The notes: generated by a model from the sequence alone, not told the origin. 64,000 nucleotides of DNA from QWHO01 sp021404945 (GCA_963169765.1 CAUJEN010000131.1:1-64000), one strand, 5' to 3'. Counted from the first letter of the stretch, positions 23,371 through 33,085 are shown. Translations and numbers: made by a program.

Positions 23371-24975
23371 TCAATGAAACGCCCGCAGCACGACGGCCTG
23401 GCGGGCCGGAATCTCCACCGCCACCTGGCCGTCCTTCACCGTGACGACCTGCCCGGTGAGCGCGTCCTCAAACCGGGTGCCTTCCTTGACCTCGGAAGGC
23501 ATCCTCAGCTCGCGCCTGCTGACCTCGGTGGCGTTGTTCAAGGCCACCACCACCGAGTCTTTGGGGTGCAGACGAGCGTAAGCGTAGACCTCGCGGTCGG
23601 CCAGCACTTCCTTCTGATAGCCGCGCCTGAGCGCCAGGGAGTCGTGGCGCAGGTGGGCCAGGGTGCGGAAGTGATCGGTCACGTCTTTTTTTCCGGCAAA
23701 CTCCATGTCCTTGCGGTTGCTGTCAAAGCCGCCCTCCATCCCGGTCTCGGTCCCATAGTAGAAGGAGGGGATGCCACGCATGGTCATCAAGGCCGTGATC
23801 CCGAGCTTCAAGCGCTCCTGGCCGTGCGAGCCGGCGGCCGTGGCGAAGCGGGTCATGTCGTGGTTGTCGAGCATGGTGACCAGCAGATCGGGGCGGCGAT
23901 AGACGCCATCTTGCGCGAAGATATCCGACAACCTGCGCATGTCCCCGTCGTCCTTGCCCCGGACCATGCGGAAGCTCTCGCCCGGGTGGGTCAGGATGTT
24001 GCTCATGAAGAAGCTGAGGTTGTCGAGGTAGGTCGTGTCCTCGTTGTAGCCGATGGTATCGCGCAGCGCGAAGTTGAGGGGGAAGTCGAAGACCGTATCG
24101 AGCGCGGCCTCGTTCTGGTAGACCTGGGTGGCCTTCGGCTTGGGATGGTAGATCTCGCCGAGCAAGAGAAAGTCGTTGCCGGTGTGGGCATGAATCTCAC
24201 TGGAAAACTGCTTCCAAAAATCCTTCGGCACGTGCCTGACGGCATCAAGCCGCATCCCGTCGATTCCAGTCTCGTCGATGAGCCACTTGGCCATGTCGAT
24301 GAGGTAGCGGCTCACCTCGGGGTTCTCCTGGGCAAAATCCGGCAGGCCGCAGAACTCGCCCTGCTCCAAGCCCCTCTGGGTGGGGATCCTGGCGTTTCCT
24401 CCGTGGTGGAACCATTCTTGCTTGTCGGGGTCTTTGGCCAGGGGAGCGTCATAGCCAAGGTGGTTGAAGACCATGTCGACGACCACCTTGAGCCCCTTGT
24501 CGTGGGCTCTGGCCACCAGCTCTTTCAACTTGGCCATGTCCCCGAAGCTCTGCTCGATCTGGAAGAAGTCGGTGGGCCAGTAGCCGTGGTAGCCATCCAT
24601 CCCGAAGAAGTCCCGCTTCTGCTGGTGCACCGGACTGATCCAGAGGGTCGTGACGCCCACGTCCTGGAGATAGTCGAGCTTGTCGATGATGCCCTGAAAG
24701 TCACCGCCGTGGAAACGCTGATGGTCCTGGGGCTGAGAGCCCTGATCGTTGGTCTTGTCGCCGTTGTGGAAGCGATCGGTCATCACCATGTAGAAGATTT
24801 CGTCCTGCCAGGTGCGGGCCGCAGGCTGTGGCGACAGCGCAGGCATCCCCACTCTTGCGACCGAGTGATTCCCCAGCGTGACGCGCTCAGCCGGCTCCTC
24901 CGGACTGGCCGGCGCGGGAGCACCTGGGGTCGTGGCCCGGAGAGGGGCGGTCAGGAGGGCTCTGGTCACCAACAT
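23371..24975 (-). CDS. GH13 alpha-amylase family glycoside hydrolase
   Basis: The protein has 534 residues. A Pro/Ala-rich N-terminus without a clear signal peptide precedes the barrel: VVDMVFNHLG (region I), GIDGMRLDAVRHV (nucleophile Asp near 241), FLLLGEIYH (acid/base Glu near 271) and TMLDNHDMTRFA (third Asp near 373). A beta-sandwich C-domain follows (VVVALNNATEVSRRELRMP). The enzyme hydrolyses or transfers alpha-1,4-glucans; neopullulanase or cyclomaltodextrinase-type activity is as likely as amylase. No other starch genes are near. Confidence 0.9.
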   Translation of the reverse strand: MLVTRALLTAPLRATTPGAPAPASPEEPAERVTLGNHSVARVGMPALSPQPAARTWQDEIFYMVMTDRFHNGDKTNDQGSQPQDHQRFHGGDFQGIIDKLDYLQDVGVTTLWISPVHQQKRDFFGMDGYHGYWPTDFFQIEQSFGDMAKLKELVARAHDKGLKVVVDMVFNHLGYDAPLAKDPDKQEWFHHGGNARIPTQRGLEQGEFCGLPDFAQENPEVSRYLIDMAKWLIDETGIDGMRLDAVRHVPKDFWKQFSSEIHAHTGNDFLLLGEIYHPKPKATQVYQNEAALDTVFDFPLNFALRDTIGYNEDTTYLDNLSFFMSNILTHPGESFRMVRGKDDGDMRRLSDIFAQDGVYRRPDLLVTMLDNHDMTRFATAAGSHGQERLKLGITALMTMRGIPSFYYGTETGMEGGFDSNRKDMEFAGKKDVTDHFRTLAHLRHDSLALRRGYQKEVLADREVYAYARLHPKDSVVVALNNATEVSRRELRMPSEVKEGTRFEDALTGQVVTVKDGQVAVEIPARQAVVLRAFH

Positions 24976-25020
24976 CGTTGGGAATCTAACCCGAACCCCT
25001 TAAAAGATCTGGAAAGCGAG

Positions 25021-25638
25021 ATGAGCAGCCACAAGAGGGGCGGCCGCCGGAAAGCGTCGAACTCAACTCCCATGGCGCTTGAGCTTGACCGCGAGTGGAC
25101 TTATGAAGATTACTGCCAGCTGCCCGAGGACGGAAAGCGTTATGAGGTCATCGACGGGAGACTCTACGTGACGCCGGCCCCCAGCCCTTATCATCAGATT
25201 CTCTCGACTCGCCTCCTGCGGGCCTTCGAGCCGTTCGAGCGTGCCGGCAAGGGCCAGATGCTCCACGCCCCTCTGGATGTCCTGATGCCGGGCACGACCC
25301 CGGTGCAGCCGGATCTGGTGCTGATCGGGGCCGACCAGACCTCGATGATCACCCGTCGGGCCATCGAGGGTGTCCCGCTCCTCCTCGTCGAGATCCTGTC
25401 CCCCTCCACCGCCGGGCGGGATCGCACCCTGAAGCTGAATAAGTACGCCGGTTGCGGGGTCGAGCACTACTGGATTCTCGACCCCTTTGCCCGCACCCTG
25501 GAGCTGTACCGACTGGCGGAGGGATGCTATCGCCTCGAGCACTCCCTGGGCGAGCAGGACCACCACGAGCCGAGCGAATTCCCGGGCGTGGTGCTGGATA
25601 TGCCGGCTCTCTTGCAGAACATCCCCACGTTGGACTGA
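25021..25638 (+). CDS. Uma2-family (DUF820) putative restriction-fold endonuclease
   Basis: The protein has 205 residues. Typical Uma2 blocks are WTYEDYCQLPEDGKRYEVIDGRLYV at the start, PVQPDLVLIG in the centre (PD of the PD-(D/E)xK fold), VPLLLVEILSPSTAGRDRTLKLNKYA (E and K residues of the active site) and VEHYWILDPFARTLELYRL. The family is expanded in cyanobacteria and candidate phyla, often in defence or mobile regions, but its role is not established. The ATG at 25021 gives a basic 20-residue extension before the domain. Confidence 0.88.
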   Translation: MSSHKRGGRRKASNSTPMALELDREWTYEDYCQLPEDGKRYEVIDGRLYVTPAPSPYHQILSTRLLRAFEPFERAGKGQMLHAPLDVLMPGTTPVQPDLVLIGADQTSMITRRAIEGVPLLLVEILSPSTAGRDRTLKLNKYAGCGVEHYWILDPFARTLELYRLAEGCYRLEHSLGEQDHHEPSEFPGVVLDMPALLQNIPTLD

Positions 25639-25704
25639 CCTGGAAGAGCTAGATAGAAGTCCGGCCGCCTACAATATCTTGTGGTGCGATGTATTCTCAA
25701 CAGG

Positions 25705-28700
25705 TTAGCCCTCCTCGAGCACCCGCACGCACTGCACGATGCCGGCCAGGTTGCAGGAGGCCTCGGGGTTGGTCTCTCGCTGGGCGCTGGCGCAGGCCAG
25801 GGCCACCAGCATCGTGCGGTGAGGAGCCAGGGCCTTGCCCTTGAGCGCGCTGGCCACGCCCAGCAAAGGCTGGGTGGCCGGAGGCCAGTCGGCCCCGCCC
25901 GGACGCACCACCAGGGCTTCCCAAAGGGCTACCAGATGGTCGAGCAGCGCCGTCAGCACTCTGGCCGAGGGCCCGGCCTGGATGCCTTCCAGGGTCCCCT
26001 CCAGCAGCTCCAGGGCCAGATCGGGCCCGCAGTCATACTCTCGAGCCAGCTTGAGCGAGCTGGTCAGCACCTCGGCGGCCGAGTCTACCTGACGCCGGGT
26101 TTCGGCCAGGCGGGCCTGGGCCAGCTGGCAACGCACCAGCTCGCCCAGCATGTCGCGACGGTCCAGGCGCTCGAGCAGAGCCTGGAAGACGGCAGCCGCC
26201 TTCTCGTAGAAATCCCAGCTCTCGGCCGGCTTCTCCTGGCCGTCCAGAATTCGAGCGCACTGCATGAGCGCCTGGGCCACCTCGGGCAGGTGCTCGGTGG
26301 CGTTGTCGTCGGTAGCCTCGCGGGTAAGGATGCGGGCGACCCGCTTGAAGTCCTCCAGGGCAGGGTCCTGCGCCCCCTCGGCCAGGTGTAGCAGGCCGCG
26401 GCTGTAATGGGCCCGGGCCAGGTCGCTGACCAGGTCCTGTCGCCCTTCCTGCTCGACCAGGATGACGTAGGTCTCGATGGCGTGCTCGTAGTTCCAGATG
26501 GCCCGGCTGGGATCGCCGGCAGCCTGGTAGGCCAGGGCCCGATCGATGCAGGTCGCAGCCATCGACGCGCCCAGGTCATAGGCCTGACCGGAGAAGACCA
26601 GATCACGGTAGAGGTCGAGGGCGGCCTCGAAGTCTTCCAACGCGCCCTGCACTTCGTTGAGTCGGTGGCGCAAGCGGCCGCGCTCGCGCAGGGCCGCGGC
26701 CAGCTCGGTGCGCAGGTCGGGCGGGTCGGTGGCCCGCAGCATGGCGCCTCGACAGGTCTTGATGATCTCGCCCTGATCGCGCACCGCCGCCGCCAACAGG
26801 CCGCGCTCGGTCTCCGAGTTGGCCCGGGTCCGCAGGGCGGCCATCAAGCTGTCCAGCAGCTGCATCTCCTCGAAGCCGCAGGGGCCCTGAGCTCGTGAAA
26901 AGGCATCCACGGCATCGCGCGAGGCACTCGAGAGGTCGCCTCGCAGAATTCCCGTGCGGGCGCGCACCAGGAGCGTCTTGACCAGCGAAGGTCCAAAACT
27001 GCGAGGATCTCGGCCGAAAAGCTCCTCCAGGTAGGCCAGCGCCTGACTGAAGTCCTGGTGGGCCTGATCAAGGTCATCCAGGCCCAGGTGCACCTGGCCC
27101 CGCGAGCGATAGGTGCTGGCCAGCTCATCCTCATAGTGGCGTTGCTCGAGATCCTCCACCAGAATGATGTAACGCTCGATCGCCTCGCCGGCATCCTCCA
27201 GGGCCGCCTGCAGGTTACCCAGCGAACGCTGGGCCTCGGCGCGGCAGGAATAGGCCCAGGCCAACTGGGCGTGCAGAGCTGTGTCTCCCTGGGCCAGCAC
27301 CTCCAGTATCTCGATGGCGGCGGTGGCCTCCTCCACGGCGGCAGGATAATCTCCGAGCTCGGCCGAGACGGCGGCCCGATTGATCCGGGTCAAACCCAGG
27401 TCGGAGAACAGGTCGATGCGACCGTGCTCGTCGGTGAGCTTCTGATAGACTGCCGACGCCAGACCGTATTCTTGCTGAGCGCTGGCCAGGGCCCCCAGGC
27501 GTCGGTAGGCCTCGCCCCGGTTGTTGTGGGCCACGGCCAGGCTGCCGAGCTGGTCTGAGCTCAGCTCGCCCTTCTCGGTGAAAAGCTGGATGGCCCGTCC
27601 GCAACTGGCCACGGCCTGCTCGCAATCGCCCTGCTCGAGGCAGGTGACGCCCAGGCTGTTGTAAGCCGCGGCCAGATCGGCCCGCGAGGAGGCTCCCCCC
27701 GAAGCCAGATAATCCGCGATGGCGCGCTGATACTCGGCGATGGCATTCTCATACTGTCGCAGCGACCGAAAGGTGGAGCCCCGGCAGATGTGGGTGAAGG
27801 CCAGGTCGGAGCGCAGATCTTCGCGCCCCTCGCCCTCCACCAGCTGGCTGCGCAGGGCGATAGCCTTGCGATAGTCCGAGAGCGCCTCCTTGGGCTGGGC
27901 CAGGAGGTCGTAGACGATGCCCCGATTGGTGCAGGTGACGGCCAGATCGGCCCGCAGATCGTTGCGACCCTCCTCCACCATGGCCGAGCGCAGCGCGATG
28001 GCCCGGCTGTAGTCGGCCAGGGCCTGCTCCACCTGGCCGGCGCGGTGCAGGGCGCCCCCGCGGTTGGAGAGAGCGCTGGCCAGCTCGTTGCGAAGCTCGG
28101 GGCGCCGGGTGACCAGCTCGCCGTAGATCTCGACCGCCCGGCCGAACTGCTCGCGAGCCTGAGGATAGTGCTCGCGAGCCATGGCCAGCACTCCGGCCGT
28201 GTGGCAAGCCCCCGCCAGTGCGTCGCGCAGCTGGGGCTGGTCCTGGACCAGACGCGAATAGAGCTTGATGGCCAGGTCGCACTCCTCGGTGGCTTCCTGG
28301 AAGCGGTGCAGAGCGCGCAGGATGGTGCTGCGATTGTGGTGGGCCATGGCCAACAGGAAAGACAGCTCCCGGCGGCCCTGCTGCTCAACCACTGCCCGAT
28401 AGTGGCCGACGGCGGCCGTAGCGTCCTCCAGAGCGCGCTCGGGCTGGCCCAACTGGCGGAAAAGCTCGCTGCGTCGGTTGTGAGCAGCGGCCAGACCGTT
28501 CTGGTAGCGAGGCTGCTCAGCCACCACGCGCTCGAAGATGGCGATGGCGCGATCAGCGTCGGAAAGAGCGGCCGGGAACTGGCCCAGGCGCATGGTGGCG
28601 AGCCCCCGGCTATTGTAAGCCCAGGCCAGGTCGTCCAGGAAGACCTGGCCGCCCTCAGAGGCTGTGCGCTGCTCCAGACACTCGGCCCAGGCGGTCAGGA

Positions 28701-30873
28701 GCTCGACGCGGTCGGTCGGGCGACCCTGTCGATCATACTCCAGGCTGAGCCGATCGCGCACCTTACCTGCCTCGGAAGAACGCACCACCCGGTCGAGCCA
28801 CTCCTCATCCTTCATATCGGAGGCCCAGCGGTACAGCTCCAGCAGGCGCATCAACGGGTCAGGAGCCTGCTCGAGCTGGGCCAGACCCCAGGCCATCAGG
28901 TTGCGGCGAGCTTCCTTCAGGTCGCGCGGATACTCGCTGGCCACCGCTCGGCGCAACTCTTCGGAGACCAGCGCCAGGGTATTATCCTGGAAGGTGAGCA
29001 GATCGGGACACTGGGTGAGCCAGACCAGCAGAGCGTCGGGAGCCACCCCCAGATCGGCCAGCGCCTCCAGGCCCAATCGCTGCCGGCTGGCGGCCAACAG
29101 CACCAGCACCCTGCGCAGGCGAGCGCTGGAGCGCTTCTGGGCGCGCTGGGCACCCTGCAGCACGGTGGCCCAGAAGTTCTCACTGGTCAGCTGGCCTGGA
29201 TCGGCGATCCAACCGGCCTCACAGGCCTGAATGCCGGCGCGCAGCCGGTCCAGCCGCTGGTGAGTGGCTTTGAGCAGGCCATCCAGAGCCTCGCTCGCCA
29301 CTCCGGCAGTCAGCTCGAGGAAAAGCCCATGATGGTCCGGGTCAAGCGCGACCTGGCGGGCTCCCCGGTTCTTGAGACGGCGAATGTCGCTCTCCAGCTC
29401 CCGCCCCGAGCGCAGGCTGACCACCAGATAAACCCCCTCGGGCAGGTCTTCGGACAGCTGGGCCACCAGACCATCCGGGAAGCGGTGAAGCACCAGCACG
29501 ACGGGCCCCTGATTCTGACGCTGCAACTCGGCCAGGTAGGCACTCAGACGCTCGCGCAGGGGGCGACTGCACAGCCGGGCTTGCATCTCACGCAAGACGC
29601 GTGGATCGAGTGCTTCGATCTCTGAGCCAGCCAGGGCCTGGTTGAGACGCTCCAGAAACAGGCCCAGAGGAAGATTGGGCGGCACGCGCCAGGAGGCCAC
29701 GCGCCGACCCGGACCCTGACAGGCACGTCCCAGGGCAGAGGCGGTGAGGTTGCCGCGGGCGCCATGGAGCAAAAGATAGCCACCGTGGGGCTGCTCGAGC
29801 AGCGCCTGCAGGGTCTGGGCCAGAAAGTCCGGCACCGGCATCTCGGGCGCCAGTTGCTGGAGCAGGCGCAGGATCTGCTGTTTCTGCTCGTCGCTCCAAT
29901 GCTGGGGCCGCAGCTCGTGGGCCAGCTCCTCGGCCGACAGCTCGATGGTTTCCTCCAGAGGGTGGACCTGCTCGTCCACGCCGCCGGCCTCGATCTGCTC
30001 GAGCTCGGGGCCGAGCGGGCGGCTCTGGGGCTCGCGAGCCACCGGAGCCGCGCTCTCCACCTCGGCCTCAATGGTGCGCGGCTTGCGTTTGTAGGCGGGA
30101 GGGGCTCCGTTGGACTTCTTCTGGCGAGTCTGGCGAGGCGGCTCAGCCAGCGGCGCCTCCAGGGGCTTGGAGTCTTTGGGTCCGGGGGGAGCGATGGAGG
30201 AGACCCACTCGCGGCGGACCTTTCCTGGTGAAGTATCGAGCAAGGGAAAACGGTAGTTGCCCTGCTCGAGCATGGTCTTTCCCTGGTCCTCGACTTCTCG
30301 CCAGCGCCGGAAGAAGGCCTGCCCGCTCGAGGTCCAGCGCAACAGCACGGGGAGGAACCTGAGCACCTCCTCGAGATAGTCGTCCAGGTCCTGCGCCTCC
30401 TCCAGCTTCATCAGGTTGTCCTGCAGGGTGTCCAGGTCGCACAGCCCGGTCTCTGGCTCGCCGGCCACCCGCAGCCAGCGGGTGTGAAGACGAGGAAAGA
30501 TGGGCTTGCCTGGAATCGGGCGGCCCACGAAGAAGACCTTCTGCAGACTCTCCTGGATGGGATTCTCGGGCTGCTCGGTGAGGGCCAGCAGCGCGTCACG
30601 CAGCAGCACCTGGCACTCAGAAAGCCTGGCGCAGGCCTGCAAACGGTCTTGAAGATCGCGAGGCAGGGGGCCACGCACGGTCAGGGCACCAGCGGCAGCG
30701 CCGGCAAAGAAGCGGGTGAGGAACTCGAGCGATTGGCCCAACAGCCGACCGGCCTGGTACGGCTCGGCCCGCTTGAGGGCGTCTCCGAGCCGAAGCAGCA
30801 GGTCCTTGAGCTCTGGAGGAGTGCCCGGACCGACTTCCGGAGCCGAGATGGTGGTCAGGATTTTCTGCTTCAT
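25705..30873 (-). CDS. giant TPR protein with degenerate STAND/NACHT-like NTPase core
   Basis: The protein has 1722 residues from the ATG at 30873. Residues 1-220 are helical, and 220-330 are a charged low-complexity linker. Residues 355-500 resemble a STAND ATPase, with LLLHGARGNLTASALG where the P-loop should be (no Lys), GPVVLVLHRFPDG where Walker B should be (no acidic pair) and GVYLVVSLRSG as the sensor strand. Residues 750-1620 hold many TPR-like units of about 45-55 residues with recurring A-x-x-x-NRG and AL-x-DY-x-x-AI cores and GR-x-DL linkers. STAND proteins sense ligands and oligomerise; without nucleotide residues this one is more likely a scaffold or pseudoenzyme. It lies opposite a Uma2 gene. 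Confidence 0.82.
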   Translation of the reverse strand: MKQKILTTISAPEVGPGTPPELKDLLLRLGDALKRAEPYQAGRLLGQSLEFLTRFFAGAAAGALTVRGPLPRDLQDRLQACARLSECQVLLRDALLALTEQPENPIQESLQKVFFVGRPIPGKPIFPRLHTRWLRVAGEPETGLCDLDTLQDNLMKLEEAQDLDDYLEEVLRFLPVLLRWTSSGQAFFRRWREVEDQGKTMLEQGNYRFPLLDTSPGKVRREWVSSIAPPGPKDSKPLEAPLAEPPRQTRQKKSNGAPPAYKRKPRTIEAEVESAAPVAREPQSRPLGPELEQIEAGGVDEQVHPLEETIELSAEELAHELRPQHWSDEQKQQILRLLQQLAPEMPVPDFLAQTLQALLEQPHGGYLLLHGARGNLTASALGRACQGPGRRVASWRVPPNLPLGLFLERLNQALAGSEIEALDPRVLREMQARLCSRPLRERLSAYLAELQRQNQGPVVLVLHRFPDGLVAQLSEDLPEGVYLVVSLRSGRELESDIRRLKNRGARQVALDPDHHGLFLELTAGVASEALDGLLKATHQRLDRLRAGIQACEAGWIADPGQLTSENFWATVLQGAQRAQKRSSARLRRVLVLLAASRQRLGLEALADLGVAPDALLVWLTQCPDLLTFQDNTLALVSEELRRAVASEYPRDLKEARRNLMAWGLAQLEQAPDPLMRLLELYRWASDMKDEEWLDRVVRSSEAGKVRDRLSLEYDRQGRPTDRVELLTAWAECLEQRTASEGGQVFLDDLAWAYNSRGLATMRLGQFPAALSDADRAIAIFERVVAEQPRYQNGLAAAHNRRSELFRQLGQPERALEDATAAVGHYRAVVEQQGRRELSFLLAMAHHNRSTILRALHRFQEATEECDLAIKLYSRLVQDQPQLRDALAGACHTAGVLAMAREHYPQAREQFGRAVEIYGELVTRRPELRNELASALSNRGGALHRAGQVEQALADYSRAIALRSAMVEEGRNDLRADLAVTCTNRGIVYDLLAQPKEALSDYRKAIALRSQLVEGEGREDLRSDLAFTHICRGSTFRSLRQYENAIAEYQRAIADYLASGGASSRADLAAAYNSLGVTCLEQGDCEQAVASCGRAIQLFTEKGELSSDQLGSLAVAHNNRGEAYRRLGALASAQQEYGLASAVYQKLTDEHGRIDLFSDLGLTRINRAAVSAELGDYPAAVEEATAAIEILEVLAQGDTALHAQLAWAYSCRAEAQRSLGNLQAALEDAGEAIERYIILVEDLEQRHYEDELASTYRSRGQVHLGLDDLDQAHQDFSQALAYLEELFGRDPRSFGPSLVKTLLVRARTGILRGDLSSASRDAVDAFSRAQGPCGFEEMQLLDSLMAALRTRANSETERGLLAAAVRDQGEIIKTCRGAMLRATDPPDLRTELAAALRERGRLRHRLNEVQGALEDFEAALDLYRDLVFSGQAYDLGASMAATCIDRALAYQAAGDPSRAIWNYEHAIETYVILVEQEGRQDLVSDLARAHYSRGLLHLAEGAQDPALEDFKRVARILTREATDDNATEHLPEVAQALMQCARILDGQEKPAESWDFYEKAAAVFQALLERLDRRDMLGELVRCQLAQARLAETRRQVDSAAEVLTSSLKLAREYDCGPDLALELLEGTLEGIQAGPSARVLTALLDHLVALWEALVVRPGGADWPPATQPLLGVASALKGKALAPHRTMLVALACASAQRETNPEASCNLAGIVQCVRVLEEG

Positions 30874-30936
30874 CAGGCCGGTGAGGTTCTCTGAACGGGA
30901 GGCCGCGCCCTTCCCACGACGAAATCGCCGGTCGAA

Positions 30937-32130
30937 ATGATTTATGACTGCGCCGTCATCGGAGGGGGCATCGTGGGCCTGGCAACCGCCCGGGCGCTGT
31001 CTGTGCGCCATCCCCGGGCGCGCCTGGTGCTGCTGGAAAAGGAGCTCGAGCTGGCCTGCCATCAAACCGGTCGGAACTCGGGCGTGATCCACAGCGGCAT
31101 CTACTACCGCCCGGGCAGCTTCAAAGCCCGTTTCTCGCGCCAGGGAAGCTCGAGTCTGGTGGCCTTCTGCCAGCAGCAAGGACTGGCTTACGAAGTGTGT
31201 GGCAAGCTGATCGTGGCCACCCGCGAGGAGGAGCTGCCTCGCCTGGAGGCACTCTACCAGCGCGGTCTGGAGAACGGGCTGGCGGTACGGCGTCTGACCA
31301 GCCAGGAGGCCGTGGCCATCGAGCCCCATCTGAGCTGCCTGGCTGCCGTGCAGGTTGCTTCCACCGGCATCGTGGACTACCGGGCCGTCAGCCGGAAACT
31401 GGCCGAGCTTTACCAGGCCGAGGGCCAGCGCGACCTCTTGCTGGGCCGACGGGTGGTGGCAGTGAAAGAGCATGGACCACTCAAACGGCTGCTGACCGCT
31501 CAAGAGACCTTTGAGGCCCGCTCCGTGATCAACTGCGCCGGGCTTTTTTCCGACCGGATTGCCCGCCTGGCCGGCGCCGAGCCACCGGCCCGCATCCTTC
31601 CCTTTCGAGGGGAATACTACCACCTCAAACCCGAGCGCTCCCACCTGGTCAAGACGCTGATCTACCCTGTCCCCGACCCGGCTCTCCCCTTCCTGGGAGT
31701 GCACTTCACCCGAGCCCTGGACGGCGGAGCTCACTGTGGACCCAACGCGGTGCTGGCCTTCAAGCGAGAGGGTTATCGCAAGATCGACTTCGATCTCTGG
31801 GACTGCCTGGAAATTGCCAGCTATCCAGGATTTTGGAGCCTGGCCGCTCGTTTTCTCAGAATCGGTGCGGAAGAAAGCCTGCGTTCACTGTTCAAGGCCC
31901 TTTTCGTAAGCAGTCTGCAGCGACTGATTCCTGAGGTGCGCTCTGAGGACCTCGAGCCGGCCCCCAGCGGGGTGCGGGCCCAGGCGGTGCGTCCCGATGG
32001 GTTTCTGGTGGACGACTTCCTGCTGCTCGAGCGACCTGGAGCCCTCCACGTCTGCAATGCACCCTCACCTGCGGCGACATGTGCTCTGGAAATCGGTGCT
32101 TATCTGGCCGAGCGATCACCGCTGGGATGA
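30937..32130 (+). CDS. lhgO: L-2-hydroxyglutarate oxidase/dehydrogenase
   Basis: The 397-residue FAD-dependent DAO-fold enzyme starts YDCAVIGGGIVGLATARAL (dinucleotide-binding motif), then the family marker HQTGRNSGVIHSGIYYRPGS. FRGEYYHL and PFLGVHFTR lie in the substrate half, and a C-terminal FLLLERPGALHVCNAPSPAAT closes the FAD site. LhgO oxidises L-2-hydroxyglutarate to 2-oxoglutarate and passes electrons to the quinone pool at the membrane. It is divergent from the giant TPR gene with a 63-bp gap that must hold both promoters. Confidence 0.92.
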   Translation: MIYDCAVIGGGIVGLATARALSVRHPRARLVLLEKELELACHQTGRNSGVIHSGIYYRPGSFKARFSRQGSSSLVAFCQQQGLAYEVCGKLIVATREEELPRLEALYQRGLENGLAVRRLTSQEAVAIEPHLSCLAAVQVASTGIVDYRAVSRKLAELYQAEGQRDLLLGRRVVAVKEHGPLKRLLTAQETFEARSVINCAGLFSDRIARLAGAEPPARILPFRGEYYHLKPERSHLVKTLIYPVPDPALPFLGVHFTRALDGGAHCGPNAVLAFKREGYRKIDFDLWDCLEIASYPGFWSLAARFLRIGAEESLRSLFKALFVSSLQRLIPEVRSEDLEPAPSGVRAQAVRPDGFLVDDFLLLERPGALHVCNAPSPAATCALEIGAYLAERSPLG

Positions 32131-32149
32131 TGGGTTGAGCGCTTGAAGC

Positions 32150-32449
32150 TCAGGCCGGCCAGCGGGCCTGCGAGCGGGAGACAGCCAACCGGATGTGGTC
32201 CTCCGTGATGGCGTCATTCTCGAGCTCTTCGGCGAAGGTTTCCCGCAACTCGGCAATCTGGGCAGCCGTGGTTTCACTGAGCCGAACCGGGTTGAACTCG
32301 AGCCCGTAGACCTCGAGCAGCGGATCGAAGCAGTCCTGGGGAGCCACCTCGACCACCTCGGCCAGAGCCTCGCTGAACTCGCCGGTGACGGCGCCAATGA
32401 AGTCGGCGTAATCCTCTTCGTCCATGCCTGCGTGCAGGTGGTAGTCCAC
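32150..32449 (-). CDS. small acidic helical protein, unknown
   Basis: An acidic protein of 99 residues. The first half is AVTGEFSEALAEVVEVAPQD, and the second half runs ETTAAQIAELRETFAEELEN and ends DHIRLAVSRS. No signal peptide and no cysteine cluster. It lies five bases after the coiled-coil gene on the same strand, so the two are probably co-transcribed and may interact. Function unknown. Confidence 0.6.
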   Translation of the reverse strand: MDYHLHAGMDEEDYADFIGAVTGEFSEALAEVVEVAPQDCFDPLLEVYGLEFNPVRLSETTAAQIAELRETFAEELENDAITEDHIRLAVSRSQARWPA

Positions 32450-32454
32450 GTCAG

Positions 32455-33009
32455 TTAGCCTGCTTCCTCGTCGTCCAGGTCGATATCGGCCAGCTCTTCG
32501 TCCAGGCTGTCGACGATGTCGTCACCCACGCTGTCGAAGGTCTCGCCCGAAGGCTCGTCGGCATAGCGCCCCCCGGGCCGACCGCCAGCAGCCTTGGGAC
32601 GACGAGGAGGCACGATCTGGCGGGCGTTGCGGGCCCGACGTGCGGGTCGCGAGACCTCCTCGGCCCGGGAGGCGGCGTCGATGATGCGATGAATGCGGTT
32701 GCGCTCGATCTCGGCCAGCTCGATGAAACGTCGCACCAGCGTGTCGGGCCTTCCCTCTTCCCGACGGCGCTCGCCGTCTTCGCGCAGGTTGCGCAGCGTG
32801 TTCTCGACGTCCTCCAGAGCGTCCTGAAGGGCTTCCAGGCGTAGCTCGGAGAGACGATCCTGGGCGAGGTTGAGCAGTTCTTCCAGGCGCCCTTCCTCAT
32901 CCAGGCGGGCCTGGTATGAGGGGGCCTGGTCTTCGTCTAGAAACATGACCTCCAGGGCTTCCGCCTCCTTGCGCAGGCGAGCCGCCAGTTCGAGGATCGT
33001 CTCATTCAT
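32455..33009 (-). CDS. coiled-coil protein with acidic C-terminal tail, unknown
   Basis: The protein has 184 residues. Residues 1-110 form a charged coiled coil (ELAARLRKEAEALEVMFLDE; RLSELRLEALQDALEDVENT), followed by a basic stretch (RPARRARNARQIVPPRR) and a very acidic tail (DSLDEELADIDLDDEEAG). The basic/acidic layout suggests nucleic-acid or protein scaffolding, which is inference only. GGGAGG lies eight bases before the ATG. A likely -10 box is at 33080-33085. Confidence 0.65.
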   Translation of the reverse strand: MNETILELAARLRKEAEALEVMFLDEDQAPSYQARLDEEGRLEELLNLAQDRLSELRLEALQDALEDVENTLRNLREDGERRREEGRPDTLVRRFIELAEIERNRIHRIIDAASRAEEVSRPARRARNARQIVPPRRPKAAGGRPGGRYADEPSGETFDSVGDDIVDSLDEELADIDLDDEEAG

Positions 33010-33079
33010 CCAGGGCGTTTCCTCCCAGGTCTTTCAGGCTGCTTCCATCACACCCGTCCGGTCCGGCACCGGACCATTA

Positions 33080-33085
33080 AGTATA
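33080..33085 (-). promoter_or_regulatory. candidate -10 box (TATACT) for the coiled-coil gene
   Basis: On the minus strand the hexamer TATACT lies 71 bases upstream of the ATG at 33009, in a locally AT-rich patch of an otherwise GC-rich gap. A -35 match at the right distance is weak. A palindrome GGTCCGG-CA-CCGGACC (about 33060-33075) lies just downstream of the box, where it could act as an operator or a leader hairpin. Confidence 0.3.

Noticed and set aside
22981..25638. A single 885-residue fusion ending in the Uma2 domain
   Set aside because: The upstream part is antisense to the GH13 gene and overlaps the MNT gene; the Uma2 domain has its own ATG at 25021.
25664..25700. Promoter-like TACAAT and a small plus-strand gene at 25.68 kb
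   Set aside because: The frame runs antisense into the giant TPR gene and has no ribosome site; the hexamer alone is not enough.
27790..29625. 600-residue plus-strand frame opposite the giant TPR gene
   Set aside because: It is antisense to a repeat array whose regular codons keep the opposite strand open; no independent coding signal.
22450..30873. A complete new defence island (HEPN-MNT, Uma2, STAND-TPR)
   Set aside because: The genes are on different strands, separated by a GH13 gene, with no mobile-element borders. The individual hints are kept, but a single system is not supported.
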